Source: Ceratothoa steindachneri (lineage: Eukaryota; Arthropoda; Malacostraca; Isopoda; Cymothoidae). Taken from it: 64,000 bases of DNA. Shown one piece after another: positions 54,170 to 64,000 of this stretch. Made by a program: the position numbers and the translations under genes. The stretch is taken from positions 203,317,739 through 203,381,738 of the forward strand of contig OZ018325.1 in assembly GCA_963969495.1 (NCBI GenBank), in the 5' to 3' direction. Each line of letters opens with the position of its first letter. Position 1 is the stretch's first letter. Below the pieces are notes generated by a model. That model was given only the letters and a program-made list of their open reading frames with translations, had not been told where the DNA came from and ran no database searches.

Positions 54170-54740
54170 ACTAAAAATTTGAAACCCAGCAAATGAAAAC
54201 ATTAAAGGATAAAATAAAAAAACAAAATCCTATCAGAGAAAGTATCAGGAAAGCAGTTGAGGAATTATTTCAGGAACTATAGGGTAACAATGGCCACCAT
54301 ACACCATATAACACCTCACTAAGTGAGGAGGATCCCACACCAGTAAAGGATGACGAAATTTTGCACTTCAGAACATGAAAAACGGTAAGCACCTCGTGAA
54401 GCTTCGGTTACAATCAACGAAAGAAAGGTTGGGAGTGAAAGTTCTGCTTAACCACTAGCTATTATATTTACAAACTATTTAAGAGAAAGTCGAATACCAA
54501 CAGCATGACCTGACGCCTCCGTGGTACTTCTTTTTAGAAGAGGGAAGCAGTGGGAAGAAAATGCCAATCAATTACTTATCAGCAACATAAATATTACCTA
54601 TGATAGTGAACCAACTAATAAATTCAAACATTCGTCTGCAATTCGATACCTGAATAGGCGTGGTTCAGCAGTAACTATAGTACTTATTATTATCTGCATG
54701 ATGTTCAAATATTACAGTGGCTTACAAAAAAGATTCTGAG
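54170..54740 (+). pseudogene. RTE-like reverse transcriptase remnant
   Basis: Plus-strand pieces in changing frames: LTK-like EEDPTPVKDDEILHFRT, then MKNGKHLV, then IFTNYLRESRIPTA and ASVVLLFRRGK. This order resembles the RT fingers of RTE/BovB-type LINEs (pattern M-K-N-G-K-A-P-G, then I-P-x-x-W, then VV-L-F-K-K-G). Catalytic motifs are absent. Assignment to RTE is tentative. Confidence 0.45.
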
Positions 54741-54879
54741 GCAAGCGTGTGAATAGGTGTTTTGGAGTAATCTTCATATGTTTAATTAAAATTTCTAAAA
54801 GGTTTTGCTCTATCATCTCTGCTTTTTGCGCTTTCACATATTCAGTTTTTGTACTATGTTGCATATATTTTAAAGCTCT

Positions 54880-55325
54880 CTATCATAGTAATATCTTGAT
54901 GGAACTTTTCCCCCATGGTCGTCACTTACTGTTTCGAGGTTCTGGCGAGTGGAGAAAGTAAATCTTGAAAGACATTCGGTTCCCCACATCCTGATAAGCC
55001 TGCGAAAACTTCTCGACACGCTCTTTATAATGTAGTGTTCATTTGTTACTAAGGAAGACATGGTAGAGTGATTTAAATGCTTCCCACGCACTCAGTTCCT
55101 TCAATCTGAGCTTCTCCTCGTATCATTTGTCCTTTAACACCTCCCGGATCTGAGATCAGACAAAGATGCCATCTTTGAGCTTAACAGCAATGAGAACATA
55201 ATGTACATGTGTTGGAAAGCAGCGCTATCCTTGCCCAATGCTTTCACGAAACGCTTCATGAAACCATGCTTGATATGGAGAGTTGGAAGCAACTTGTTCA
55301 TGACCAGCAGAAAGTTTTATTGGAC
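54880..55325 (-). pseudogene. Decayed copy of a widespread uncharacterised arthropod family
   Basis: Minus-strand pieces: LLPTLHIKHGFMKRFVKALG, then in another frame QIREVLKD, YEEKLRLKELSAWEAFKSLY and MSFKIYFLHSPEP, then in a third frame ETVSDDHGGK. I recall this pattern (LPPLHIKLGLMK-FVKA, KIHFLHSHLD, VSDEHGERFHQDI) from a multicopy family of uncharacterised arthropod proteins, probably carried by a mobile element. At least two frameshifts and several stops. Function unknown. Confidence 0.55.
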
Positions 55326-56439
55326 ACTGTAACATCAACCCCGAGTCCCTGATTGGATAGGTCAGTGGCCTTTTTTTTCGAGTGAAGTCGATAATTTGGT
55401 TTTGATGTCATAAAGGCTCCACCCACCTCACTCGTACCCCCTCACCACCCCAACTCTCTTGTTATTTCCCCTTATTTGTAGGAACTTGCAAGCGAGCTTC
55501 AAACCCGTTTCTCCTCAGACTTACGCACTTGCGAGTGAAGCGATCTTCAAGCTCCCCCTCAGCTGTACAAACTTGGAACGAAGCGCGCTTCAAACTCATT
55601 TCCACTTATTATATATTTCATTTATTTTACCATCGACTTTTTCGCACACTAGTAGGTCCATTATGTCTGCAATAATAAACATTAAGAGCATTAGCATACT
55701 GAACCCTCAAAACTGCTAAAGGTTTTGAGTCACACCGCATATAAAGAATGAAAGTTAAAAAATTGATAACAAGTAACTCATCATTAAATTTTATAGATGG
55801 ATATCCAATTGATATTGTTAGTATTGTGATAATGATTATTTTTTTTAATTTATATATTAATTATATATATTTATATTTTAAAAGGACTTAATTTGTTTCA
55901 TTAGAATAGCAGCTCATGATATATCTCCTCTTACCTATCTCAATCTTCACTCTGCCATTTAACTGACATTAGGAAATTGGGGGGGGGGGGGATCTCGTCT
56001 GAAGAGATTTGATGATTTTATATCTGATTTTATTAAATAAGATATGTATAGACATTATTTCTGATATAAAGGTTCCTTATAGGAGGATTAATCAAGATTA
56101 TATGTCTATACCAAATTAGAGAGGTTTGGCAGATACTGATTTTCGAGTGAAATAGTGGAAAATAATTAGAATGAGGCATAAAAAGGCAGACTTATTTTAG
56201 GAAGTCGTGAATTTTAGCCGTGAATCTTGCCCATTCACGGCTAAAATTCCCTTTTTTCCCGTTTTCCTTTGAAGTTAAACGTTAGCTTATACAAAAGGCT
56301 TCTGGAAATTTCTTTTTTGGGGCTCCTAAAGAGGGTTGAGGAACTCCAGGAGACTTCTCTAGAGGATTAAGAAACCTTATTATTACCCTTACCTAACCGC
56401 ATATATATGTAGAACGCTATTGTTCATTTAGCAAAAATG

Positions 56440-56442
<3 letters not shown>
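55326..56442. other. AT-rich interval without genes
   Basis: Holds a 13-nt G run (55979-55991) and a perfect hairpin (56209-56249). No coding sequence recognised. Confidence 0.5.
56209..56249. repeat. Perfect inverted repeat, 17-bp arms
   Basis: GAATTTTAGCCGTGAAT and its reverse complement, separated by 7 nt, followed by a T-rich stretch. Either an old TE terminus or a chance hairpin. Confidence 0.9.

Positions 56443-56522
<80 letters not shown>
56443..56522. repeat. (TA)n microsatellite
   Basis: TA run of about 80 bp, followed by a short GA-rich stretch. Confidence 0.97.
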
Positions 56523-56528
<6 letters not shown>

Positions 56529-56703
56529 AGAGACAGAGACAGAGAGAGTGTGTGTATCGGTCTTTTGGGGACACTATTTGGAATAGCTCTAACTTTCTTA
56601 TAACTAGTTTTAGTAAGAAAAACAGATTAATAATGAATAACATTAAAGTTACGAAGCAAATAAAAAGCTACGCTGTTACCGTTATCATAAAGGCTTAGTA
56701 TAA

Positions 56704-57420
56704 TGATACAGGAATTTCTAGCTTCCTGAACATTGCCCGATCCTTCGTGTTCAAATTTATAAAAGGCCTGTTAGCTACTACTGATAGGGATACAACATTA
56801 GCTGCAAAACGCAAAACACCCACAAATTCTTTTAACATCATCATAACCCAAGAATTTGTGCAGAATTACAGGACAAAAATTCAAGAAAACTCTAAATAGT
56901 CGATCAGAGCTTTTGAAAAGGACTTCAAGGCTTTAGAATGCACCATGAGGAGAGTTGTGCATAAAGATATCCATTAAAAGTCGTATTTGATGCAGAGGTC
57001 AGTTCATATCAGGAAATACGAAAGGGAGTCGTTTGATACGTGTGCAAAGCTCTTGAAAGTTCATGAACATGGAATGGTTTAGACTTCTACCAGGACCAAA
57101 AATGGTAAGCCCAAGGAATAAAAGATGGTAATGCAAAGTAGCAAGCAAGGTTTTAACTGTAATGGCTACGAATTTTACAGCAACCTGGATAGTCCTAGGA
57201 GTCGTTAGCAGTGAAGGAGATGTTATGTCCCTTCACTTTTATTTCACAGGACTTAAGAATCAATGCTACTGTATACACATAGGTTTTAGAGAAGGTTTTG
57301 GGGCCAGGCTTGCATGCGTGCCACTTTAAGCGAGCATGTTCTCTCAGACACATGGCAGCCTATTTTACCCGACCTCAATCCACTGGGCCGGTACGTCTGG
57401 GGCATCTTCTTCGAGAGAGG
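56704..57420 (+). pseudogene. Mariner-like transposase remnant
   Basis: Plus-strand pieces: IARSFVFKFIKGLLATTDRD and AKRKTPTNSF, then SIRAFEKDFKALECTMRRVV, HKDIH and KSY, and at the end SDTWQPILPDLNPLGRYVWG. The layout matches the mariner family seen at 37441-38550 (SISVLANDFKVSECTIRRIV; SSPDLNLLAYYV). The last catalytic Asp (DYYVW in the family) reads Gly. Stops at many places and the central domain is shortened. Confidence 0.7.
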
Positions 57421-58374
57421 TCAATTTACTCTCTCTCTCTATCTCTCTCTCTCTTAAAGAAAGTAGAGGAAGAGGTGACGCCCCCTTGTCGCGGGAAGAG
57501 AGCTTGTGTGTACCTTTGACTTTTCGAGCTATGTCGGCGGGGGTACCTCTTCTGGGTACCCCTGGTAAGGCTTGCCTTGTCGATTTGGTCGGAAACGAGG
57601 TTACATACTAAGTGCGTCATTCCTTCCTTTTTCTACGCTATCCTTCTCCTTTTTAACTTTTATCCTATCTCTCCCACTTATACAAAAAGAAAAAAACAAA
57701 AAAGCCTACTCCTATCATGTCACTCTTTCCCTTTTTTCCCCTCTATCTACATATAAGGACCTGGCAGCTATCTCACGCGTCAGAAGAAAGGCTTTGGAAC
57801 CTCTATAAACAACGCCAATCGACGCTCACTGGTTGCGAGGGACTAGGACTGTAGGTGTCCTAGGCGTTTGGGCACGATGAATGGGATTAGGGTAGTGCCC
57901 CGTTAACCCCTTCCCTGGCGCGTAATTATTGACCGTTCCCAGTGCCTGTTGACGGGTGCCTCTGGTAGCATCGGTCCGAGGTGACGGCCCTTTGTTCCCA
58001 GGTTGGTTTCCAGGCCAATAAAAAGCCTTGAGTCGAGTCTCTTGGTTTGGCGGAATATCCATTGAACGCTCTGAGATCCTGGCCGTTGTGAAGGGAACTA
58101 GTAGAAGTTTAGTAAGGGGCGTGCTTTGTTGTTGTTCACCTGGTTACAAATCGATGGCCCCTTCGGGGACCGTCTGTGCTGCTTGGTTGGGAGCCACGGC
58201 ACGCTGAGGCTTGATGACTCAGTCGGACGAACAGCAGCACATGTAGCGTGCCTTCTGGAAGACTCCGAAACGACTCCGATCAATAGGCAGGAGCGACTTA
58301 CGCGGAGAGAACTCACCAAACCCCCTTTTTATATATTGATTGGTCACAAACTTGAGAAATATAGATTGTTTAAA
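57421..58374 (+). other. Probable 5' region of the CR1-like LINE
   Basis: A (CT)n run at 57430-57454 precedes sequence of moderate GC content leading to the CR1 ORF1. The frame of ORF1 is open upstream of its likely Met to 58126, but that part has no domain. Start of the element not determined. Confidence 0.4.
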
Positions 58375-59652
58375 ATGGCAGGCAAGAAAGGTCTAGCAGT
58401 GCTAAAATTCACGTGTGCCACATGTAAGAAGGACAAGTGGTGCGTTGACTTCCCGGAGGGCTGCTATGCGAAATGCCACCCAGGCAGTGTATTCACCACC
58501 TGCATCTTAAAGAAGGAAGTGGAGGAAGTAGTGACCTACTACAGAGAAAGAACTACAGAACTAGAAAAGAAAATCGAGAGGCTCAAGGAGGAGCACTCCC
58601 CCCAGATCTGCAGGCTCGGAGAGAAGTTAAACGAGCTCTCGAGTCCTGTGGCAAACACCACCTCTGCAGAGAGGCCGGACTCGAATGTGGCAGAAACGCC
58701 AAAAGATAAAAAGAAAAAAATACGAAAAATGGAAAGAAGAAAAGAGGAAGAGAGAGAAATAGAAGAAGAAAAGGTAGAAGAAGTTAATGAAAAGGATGAC
58801 AAGGGGGGAAATAAGATAGAGAAGAAAAAGAAGAAGAAAAAAAGGAAGCCTGAAAAGACCATGCCGGGAAAGAGAGAGGAATCGGAGAGCTTGCCTCAGA
58901 AAATAAAGACTCCGAGCTCAGTAGGCAAATGTGCCAGGATCAGCCTTGTGGGTGATTCCCAGGTACGGGGCCTGCAGCCCCTGCTAGCGGCCCGCCTTCG
59001 CACAAGCGTTAAGGTGAGCTGCCTTCCAGGCCGTGGGAATAAGCAGGTAAGAGCTGAGGCCGAGAAGTCTCAGATTTCTGAGACTTCCTTCGTTGCCTTT
59101 ATGGTAAGTGGCAACGACCTCTACCTCAGAGGAGGTAGGGTAGGCCCTACAGGCGAGATTCTGAAGATGGTTATGGGCGCTGTCGACGACTGTGGATTGA
59201 AAACCTGCAGACGCGTCGTGGTGGGGATGCTCCCGAGGTGGGGTCCAAGCCGGACTGCCCACGTGAGGAACATGTCGCTAAACCGGCGCCTTGCAGACCT
59301 CTGTACGGCGGAGGGTATCTTTTTTGTCGACCCATACGCCGTATTCTATGGTAGAAAAGACCTCTACCAAAGGGATGGGGTGCACCTCTCCTTTAAGGGC
59401 AAGGCTTTCCTTGCCGACCTAATCCAGGATGTTGTGGAGCGCACCCAAAGGAGTATCCGGCCCATTGGGAAAGCGGGAGTACGCCAGTACGCCCGAGTCA
59501 CTCCCCAAAAACCTTCTCGGAGGTTGTCAAAAATGGTGCCACCGCGACAACCAAGAAGCCAGGAAACGGAAGAGTATAGGGGGTCCTACATTAGGGGCAT
59601 CCCTAAAAGTTCTTCTGTCCAATGCGAGGTCAATCAGGAACAAGTTTCCTGA
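58375..59652 (+). CDS. CR1 ORF1: zinc finger, coiled coil, SGNH esterase
   Basis: Open from 58126; I choose Met at 58375 (MAGKKGLAVLKFTC) because conserved domains start there, giving 425 residues. Counted from 58126, residues 97-126 have six Cys (C97, C100, C106, C113, C117, C126), a zinc-finger-like module. Residues 128-160 are a heptad-like charged helix. Residues 190-250 are very Lys/Glu-rich. Residues 270-440 are an SGNH/GDSL esterase: VGDSQ with Ser278, a Gly block CLPGRGNK, VSGND with Asn330, and RDGVH with Asp417 and His420. All four SGNH signature positions are present. Esterase domains in ORF1 are known for CR1-group LINEs; their substrate is not settled. The frame overlaps ORF2. 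Confidence 0.88.
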   Translation: MAGKKGLAVLKFTCATCKKDKWCVDFPEGCYAKCHPGSVFTTCILKKEVEEVVTYYRERTTELEKKIERLKEEHSPQICRLGEKLNELSSPVANTTSAERPDSNVAETPKDKKKKIRKMERRKEEEREIEEEKVEEVNEKDDKGGNKIEKKKKKKKRKPEKTMPGKREESESLPQKIKTPSSVGKCARISLVGDSQVRGLQPLLAARLRTSVKVSCLPGRGNKQVRAEAEKSQISETSFVAFMVSGNDLYLRGGRVGPTGEILKMVMGAVDDCGLKTCRRVVVGMLPRWGPSRTAHVRNMSLNRRLADLCTAEGIFFVDPYAVFYGRKDLYQRDGVHLSFKGKAFLADLIQDVVERTQRSIRPIGKAGVRQYARVTPQKPSRRLSKMVPPRQPRSQETEEYRGSYIRGIPKSSSVQCEVNQEQVS

Positions 59653-62348
59653 CCTCCGTGGACTCGTAGCGACGGAAGAACCCGAAATGGTAGCCATAAC
59701 AGAATCGTGAATAAAAACCTCAAACCGAGACTTTAAGGGTGAATTCACGGTTCCTGGCTACTAACTCTTCCATAAAGATAGGCCAGACAGAGAGGGTGAC
59801 GGTGGAATGTTGTATGTCAAGGATACAATCAAATCTACGAACTCCAACATTATATCCGATCACGAGCTCCTAGGCGTTGACCTAGAGATAGGTCCTGTCA
59901 GATACAGGACCCTGCTGCTTTACAGACCCCCTTCCCAACCTGTTGAGAAGGACAGGAAAGTGTACCAGCTGCTGGGTGAGCTTGTTCAGGGGTGAGTGTG
60001 CATCGTTATGGGCGACTTCAAAAGACAAGTTGACTGGGAAACCAGAGCAGCCTACGGCGAGAGCGCGCTACTCCTGGAGTTCACCAACAACGAGTTCCTC
60101 ACTCAATGGGTCAGAGAACCGACGAGAGGAGACAATATCCTCGAATTGGTCTTCACCTCTGATGATGATATCATTGAGGATCTCTCTGTAGGCGAAGAAC
60201 TCGGTGGCAGTGATCACCAGCTAATTAGATTTACCGTCAAGATCCCGAAGGTAAGGTCTGTTGCCAGTCAATCAAGGAAATTTGACTTGAGAAGAACAGA
60301 CTTTGCAAGCCTTCGTGCTGGGCTGACTGATGTATGGCTAGCGGTATGCAAAGATGTTGAGGATTCATGGAACAATTTCAAAAATAAGTTAATGAGTCTT
60401 CAATCAAGTTGCATCCCTCTAAAATGCCTACGTCGGTCTTCTGTTCAAACAAGTGGTTTAATCGAGAAATCGGCCAACTGCTTAGGGAGAAGAGAAATGC
60501 GTACCGGCGATCGAACATCTCGGGTGCCTTTGACGAGTACCGGAGGCTAGCCAGAAGAGTGGAATCCAGCATAAGGGCGGCTAAGCGGTCTAAGGAACTC
60601 CGAGTGGCGAGACTCTGCAATGAGAATCCCAAGGAGTTCTTCGGCTATGTAAATAGCCGTAAACCAATCCATCGTAGGATTGGGCCCTTAGTGGACGAGG
60701 AGGGTGCATTAACTCACTCAGATGCATGAAATGCTAACCTGCTCAATGACTACTTCTCTTCAGTGTTTACTAAAGAGTGTGGTGCCACCCCCCATCCCAC
60801 GGATTCCTACTCGGGGGAAAAGTTGAGGTAATGGACTTCACCGAAGGAGAAATAAAGAAAAAGATCGCTGACCTAAAGACGAATAAGTCCCCCGGACCGG
60901 ACGGGTTTCTATCCAAGATGTTGAAGGAAGTGTGCGATGAAGTATCACAACATCTGTGCACTATCTTTAACATGTCAATCCGGACCAGATGCGTTCCTAG
61001 AGACTGGCGTGAAGCAGAGGCGACTCCGATCTTCAAGAAAGGAGACCCTAGCCATCCGTCAAACTACCGACCCATCAGTTTGACTTCGATAGTCGGTAAA
61101 CTCATGGAAAGCATGATAGTAGACAAGATAACGTCTTATTTAGAGTCAAACCTGCTACTGAAGAGTTCCCAGCACGGCTTCCGAAGGCAACGGTCATGCC
61201 TGACGAACCTTGTGAAATTCTTCCACTTCGTGTTCAGTGAGCATGATCGGGATAAAGCGGTGGATGTTGTGTACCTTGACTTCCAAAAGGCCTTTGACAA
61301 GGTACCACAACGCCGCCTTCTCCGGAAAGTGCGTGTGCAGGGCATAGACGGCAAAGGTAGAAGGTTGTATAGAGATCTGGCTAAGTGACAAACGGCAACG
61401 TGTAATGGTGAATGGTCGGCTATCTGAATGGGCGCCCGTATCTAGCGGTGTCCCTCAAGGTTCCGTCCTGGAACCACTACTGTTTATTATCTATGTCAAC
61501 GACATGGACGGAGACATGGTTGCCAAAATCTCCAAATTTGCCGACGACACCAAGCTTGGTATCAATGTGGCAAAGGAGGTGAACACTGCCCACCTCCAAG
61601 AGGACCTTCAAAGGATTGGGGAGTGGTCGGACACGTGGCCTTTCAACGTGGGGAAATGCAAAGTAATGCATATCGCCAACGAAACCCCAAATCTCAGTAC
61701 ATCCTTAAGGGCATTGCTCTTGAATCTAGTGACACTAAGAAGGACTTGGGTGTCACTATCACTAGCGACCTCAAGTTCTCGAAACAGTGCATCGAGGCAG
61801 AGAAGAAAGCCCAAAGGATGTTAGGCTACATAAAGCGCCAGTTTGGATACCGTAACAAGGAGATAGTACTTTGTTTGTACAACTCCCTCGTTCGGCCGCA
61901 CCTGGAGTATGCCGTACAATTTTGGAGTCCTTCGTTTCGAAAGGATATCGCAAGGTTGGAACGCATACAAGCCAGGGCAACCAAGCTGATTCGCTCTATG
62001 CGACATAAAAGTTATGAGGATACACTAATGGAATTAGATCTGTTCTCGCTGGAAACCCGTAGACTGCGTGGTCAGCTCATCGAGGTTTTCAAAATACTTC
62101 GAGGGTTTGACAATGTTGACTACCGGGATATTTTCACACTGAGTGAGAACAGAACGCGCAATCACGGCTTCAAACTTGAACTAAAGCGTTACAACCGCAA
62201 TCTGTGTGGAAATTTTTTCACGTACAGTATCTGCGGTAAGTGGAACGCACTTCCAGTGGAAGTTGTTCACAGTGAATCTGTTGACCAGTTCAAGTCAAGA
62301 CTAGACAAAGTCTTGAAAAGTGGCCGTTTAGGGACGCAAAACAATTGA
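59590..62348 (+). pseudogene. CR1 ORF2 (endonuclease-RT), broken
   Basis: Endonuclease from LLSNARSIRNKFPDL near 59608, with stops at 59708 and 59993; YVKDTIKS, GDFKRQVDW (the usual GDFN Asn reads Lys) and GSDHQLIRF. RT: KTNKSPGPDGF, SNYRPISLTS, GFRRQRSCLTNL and VVYLDFQKAFDKV at 60777-61388; then a frameshift; PQGSVLEP and SKFADDTKLG at 61405-61824 keep both palm Asp; then a further frameshift into the thumb (RPHLEYAVQFWSPSFRKDI) at 61623-62348. It would nick target DNA and copy the element RNA. At least five lesions, while ORF1 next to it is open. Confidence 0.85.
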
Positions 62349-62455
62349 GCAGCCATGTGCCCGCTCGATTGCTAGTCCAAAGGTACCCTCCTTTAATGGA
62401 CCGTAAGGTATCCTAGGGTACCTTCTTTCCTTGTTGTTACTCCTTGTTGTAACAC

Positions 62456-62613
62456 TCTCATAATACGATTTACTCTCTCAAGTCCGCTATAAAAAAGAAT
62501 GTCTGAAATTGATAAAAATCATCTGATACGAGCATGCCAAAAATTTAAACCCCAAAGTGATTCAGTCACTGAGGGAACTGGTGGATTCCCTCAATAGGCT
62601 AGTTATAAGGATT
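62456..62613 (+). mobile_element. Mariner-like element 3' end
   Basis: Directly after the CR1 tail the sequence matches, on the plus strand, the reverse complement of the mariner end at 37480-37700: CTCAAGTCCGCTATAAAAAA, ATCATCTGATACGAGCATGC, and so on to the palindrome. Only the terminal part is present. Confidence 0.65.
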
Positions 62614-62867
<254 letters not shown>

Positions 62868-62870
62868 AAA

Positions 62871-62871
62871 A

Positions 62872-62966
<95 letters not shown>
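62871..62966. repeat. (TA)n microsatellite
   Basis: TA run with TAAA/TTTA edges, itself nearly palindromic, after the right palindrome arm. Confidence 0.95.
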
Positions 62967-63034
62967 TTTCATTAAAGTCAACAGCCAGGCAGGGAAGCAA
63001 TGTTAAGTTTCGGGTTTACTCTTTCAAGGCGTCG

Positions 63035-63125
63035 GAAGAAAACCATATATAGAAAAAGACGCGTAGCAGATCACAAAAAAGGGTATATTTAAATGAAAAT
63101 CGGTAAAAACAATCTTAAGTATCCT
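63035..63125. mobile_element. Third copy of the mariner terminal sequence
   Basis: AAAAAGACGCGTAGCAGATC, GGTATATTTAAATGAAAATC and GGTAAAAACAATCTTAAG match the right palindrome arm (62805-62867) and the mariner end at 37480-37550 with substitutions. Confidence 0.7.
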
Positions 63126-63297
63126 TAAATACTTATTAAATATTTAAACATTTATTATAAAAGTTTAACAAAACGTTGAGACCCTATACATACACATATT
63201 TAGATATATCTAATATCTATATTTCGTGAAAATTTCAAGTGAATGGAATAAATATTTCATAAGTTATGAAGAAATAAACAAACTATCTTCCAAATTA

Positions 63298-64000
63298 CTG
63301 TGGCCAAAAGTTAAGGATCACTTAGAAAAACAATGTAAAATGAAAGAGAACAAAAACGAAACCCTTATTTTGAATATTTTTTAACATCCCTTAAATAGCA
63401 ATGACTTCCCGACTACCGTTACCACAGGAATACATTAATTTCTCGAAAAATGATTGGATAATATTGTTGCATTCGTTTTTCAATAATTCCCAGATTTCAT
63501 CTTGGTTCTTTGGATATCTCTTTTGCACCCCTTCTCCATTAATCGTCCAAACGTTTTTTATATGGTTGAGATCGAGACTTTGAGGTGGCCAGTCCATGAG
63601 ATCAACCCCTCTATCACTCAAAATATCTTTGACTCTTTTCGCAGTGCGTCAGGGTTTGTTGTCTTCCACGAAGATAGTAGGTTGAACTGACGAGGATCGG
63701 AGATGTGGAAAGGCATGTTGTCTAAGAAACTGCTCGTAGATTTCAGCATTGACAGTCCCTTGTAGACGAATAAGTTGACCAGGACTAGCAGCAGAGGTCA
63801 CTCCCCATACTATTACACTGTCTCCTCCAGATTTCACTGTCTATTTTACACATTCACGAGATAACCTTTCACCACATCTTCATCGGACGTGCATCCCGCC
63901 ATCGGAACCAATCACATTAAACTTCGAATCATCGCAAAAATGAACCTGCGCCCACTGTTCTTCTGTCCAAACGATATGTCCCGAGCGTAACGAAGACGGG
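63298..64000 (-). mobile_element. Tc1-like DNA transposon, cut by window end
   Basis: CTGTGGCCAAAAGTTAAGGA at 63298 preceded by TA is a Tc1-type terminus. Transposase follows on the minus strand and leaves the window. Confidence 0.8.
63391..64000 (-). pseudogene. Tc1-like transposase, C-terminal part
   Basis: From the window edge inward: IVWTEEQWAQVHFCDDSKFN and VIGSDGGMHV near 63880-63990, then SGGDSVIVWGVTSAASPGQL and FVEDNKP (63649-63837), then DLMDWPPQSLDLNHIKNVW (63391-63621). This is the DDE domain of Tc1 transposases. The first Asp (FCDDSKF) and second Asp (VEDN) are present. The third position, Glu in DLNPIENVW, is Lys here (DLNHIKNVW). A stop near 63838 and a frameshift near 63640 also break it. 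The N-terminal DNA-binding part lies outside the window. Confidence 0.8.

Larger units (their letters stand above)
57500..62455 (+). mobile_element. CR1-like LINE, long copy
   Basis: Plus-strand element with ORF1 (58375-59652), ORF2 (about 59590-62348, broken) and a short 3' UTR ending near 62429-62453 with TTGTTGTTACTCCTTGTTGT. ORF2 overlaps the end of ORF1 in a different frame. The 3' end and RT C-terminus match the fragment at 1-805. Confidence 0.85.

Noticed and set aside
56209..56260. Rho-independent-type terminator (hairpin then T run)
   Set aside because: The shape fits, but the context is eukaryotic and no gene precedes it.

Overview
This window is eukaryotic, almost certainly from an arthropod and possibly a crustacean. 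The case rests on its mobile elements: an I/R1-group LINE with ORF1 and EN-RT-RNase H, CR1 LINEs, Penelope-like elements (PLEs), Tc1/mariner copies, tRNA-type SINEs and many long (TA)n microsatellites. No bacterial gene, operon or CRISPR array is visible. I found no host gene that I can defend; almost everything recognisable is a transposable element or a tandem repeat. The species assignment is inference.

Layout. 1-805: 3' end of a CR1-like LINE. 806-4260: decayed Ty3/gypsy element (minus strand: gag, protease, RT, RNase H, integrase). 5341-7142: a PLE with RT and GIY-YIG domains, in two head-to-head pieces, with a hammerhead-like motif behind the ORF. 7143-36645: a GC-rich block of about 29.5 kb made only of copies of one LINE family, all on the minus strand and nested in one another. 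Copies are called A, B, C, E and F here; B is split by C, and the B remainder is called B'. 36646-41700: a 51-bp direct repeat, a mariner remnant, another PLE fragment, and a Tc1 element with both terminal inverted repeats (TIRs). 42165-45380: a minisatellite of 201 indel-free 16-bp units. 45876-46812: a PLE tail as an inverted pair with a second hammerhead-like motif. 46869-57500: AT-rich DNA with (TA)n arrays, two inverted SINE pairs, mariner remnants, an RTE-like RT remnant and a decayed copy of a widespread uncharacterised arthropod protein family. 57500-62455: a long CR1 element whose ORF1 (zinc finger, coiled coil, SGNH esterase) is open while its ORF2 is broken. 62456-64000: mariner ends forming a large palindrome, then a Tc1 transposase running off the window.

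How the parts fit. The LINE block is best read as repeated self-insertion. C lies in ORF1 of B, flanked by a 12-bp target-site duplication (TSD). The E+F block lies in the 5' UTR of B with a 14-bp imperfect duplication. B lies in the 5' UTR of A with a 10-bp imperfect duplication. Copy F keeps an unbroken 761-codon ORF1 frame and copy E an unbroken 1020-codon RT-RNase H frame, so the family was active fairly recently, but no single copy looks fully intact. Copies C and F share a Glu-to-Gln change at a catalytic RNase H position.
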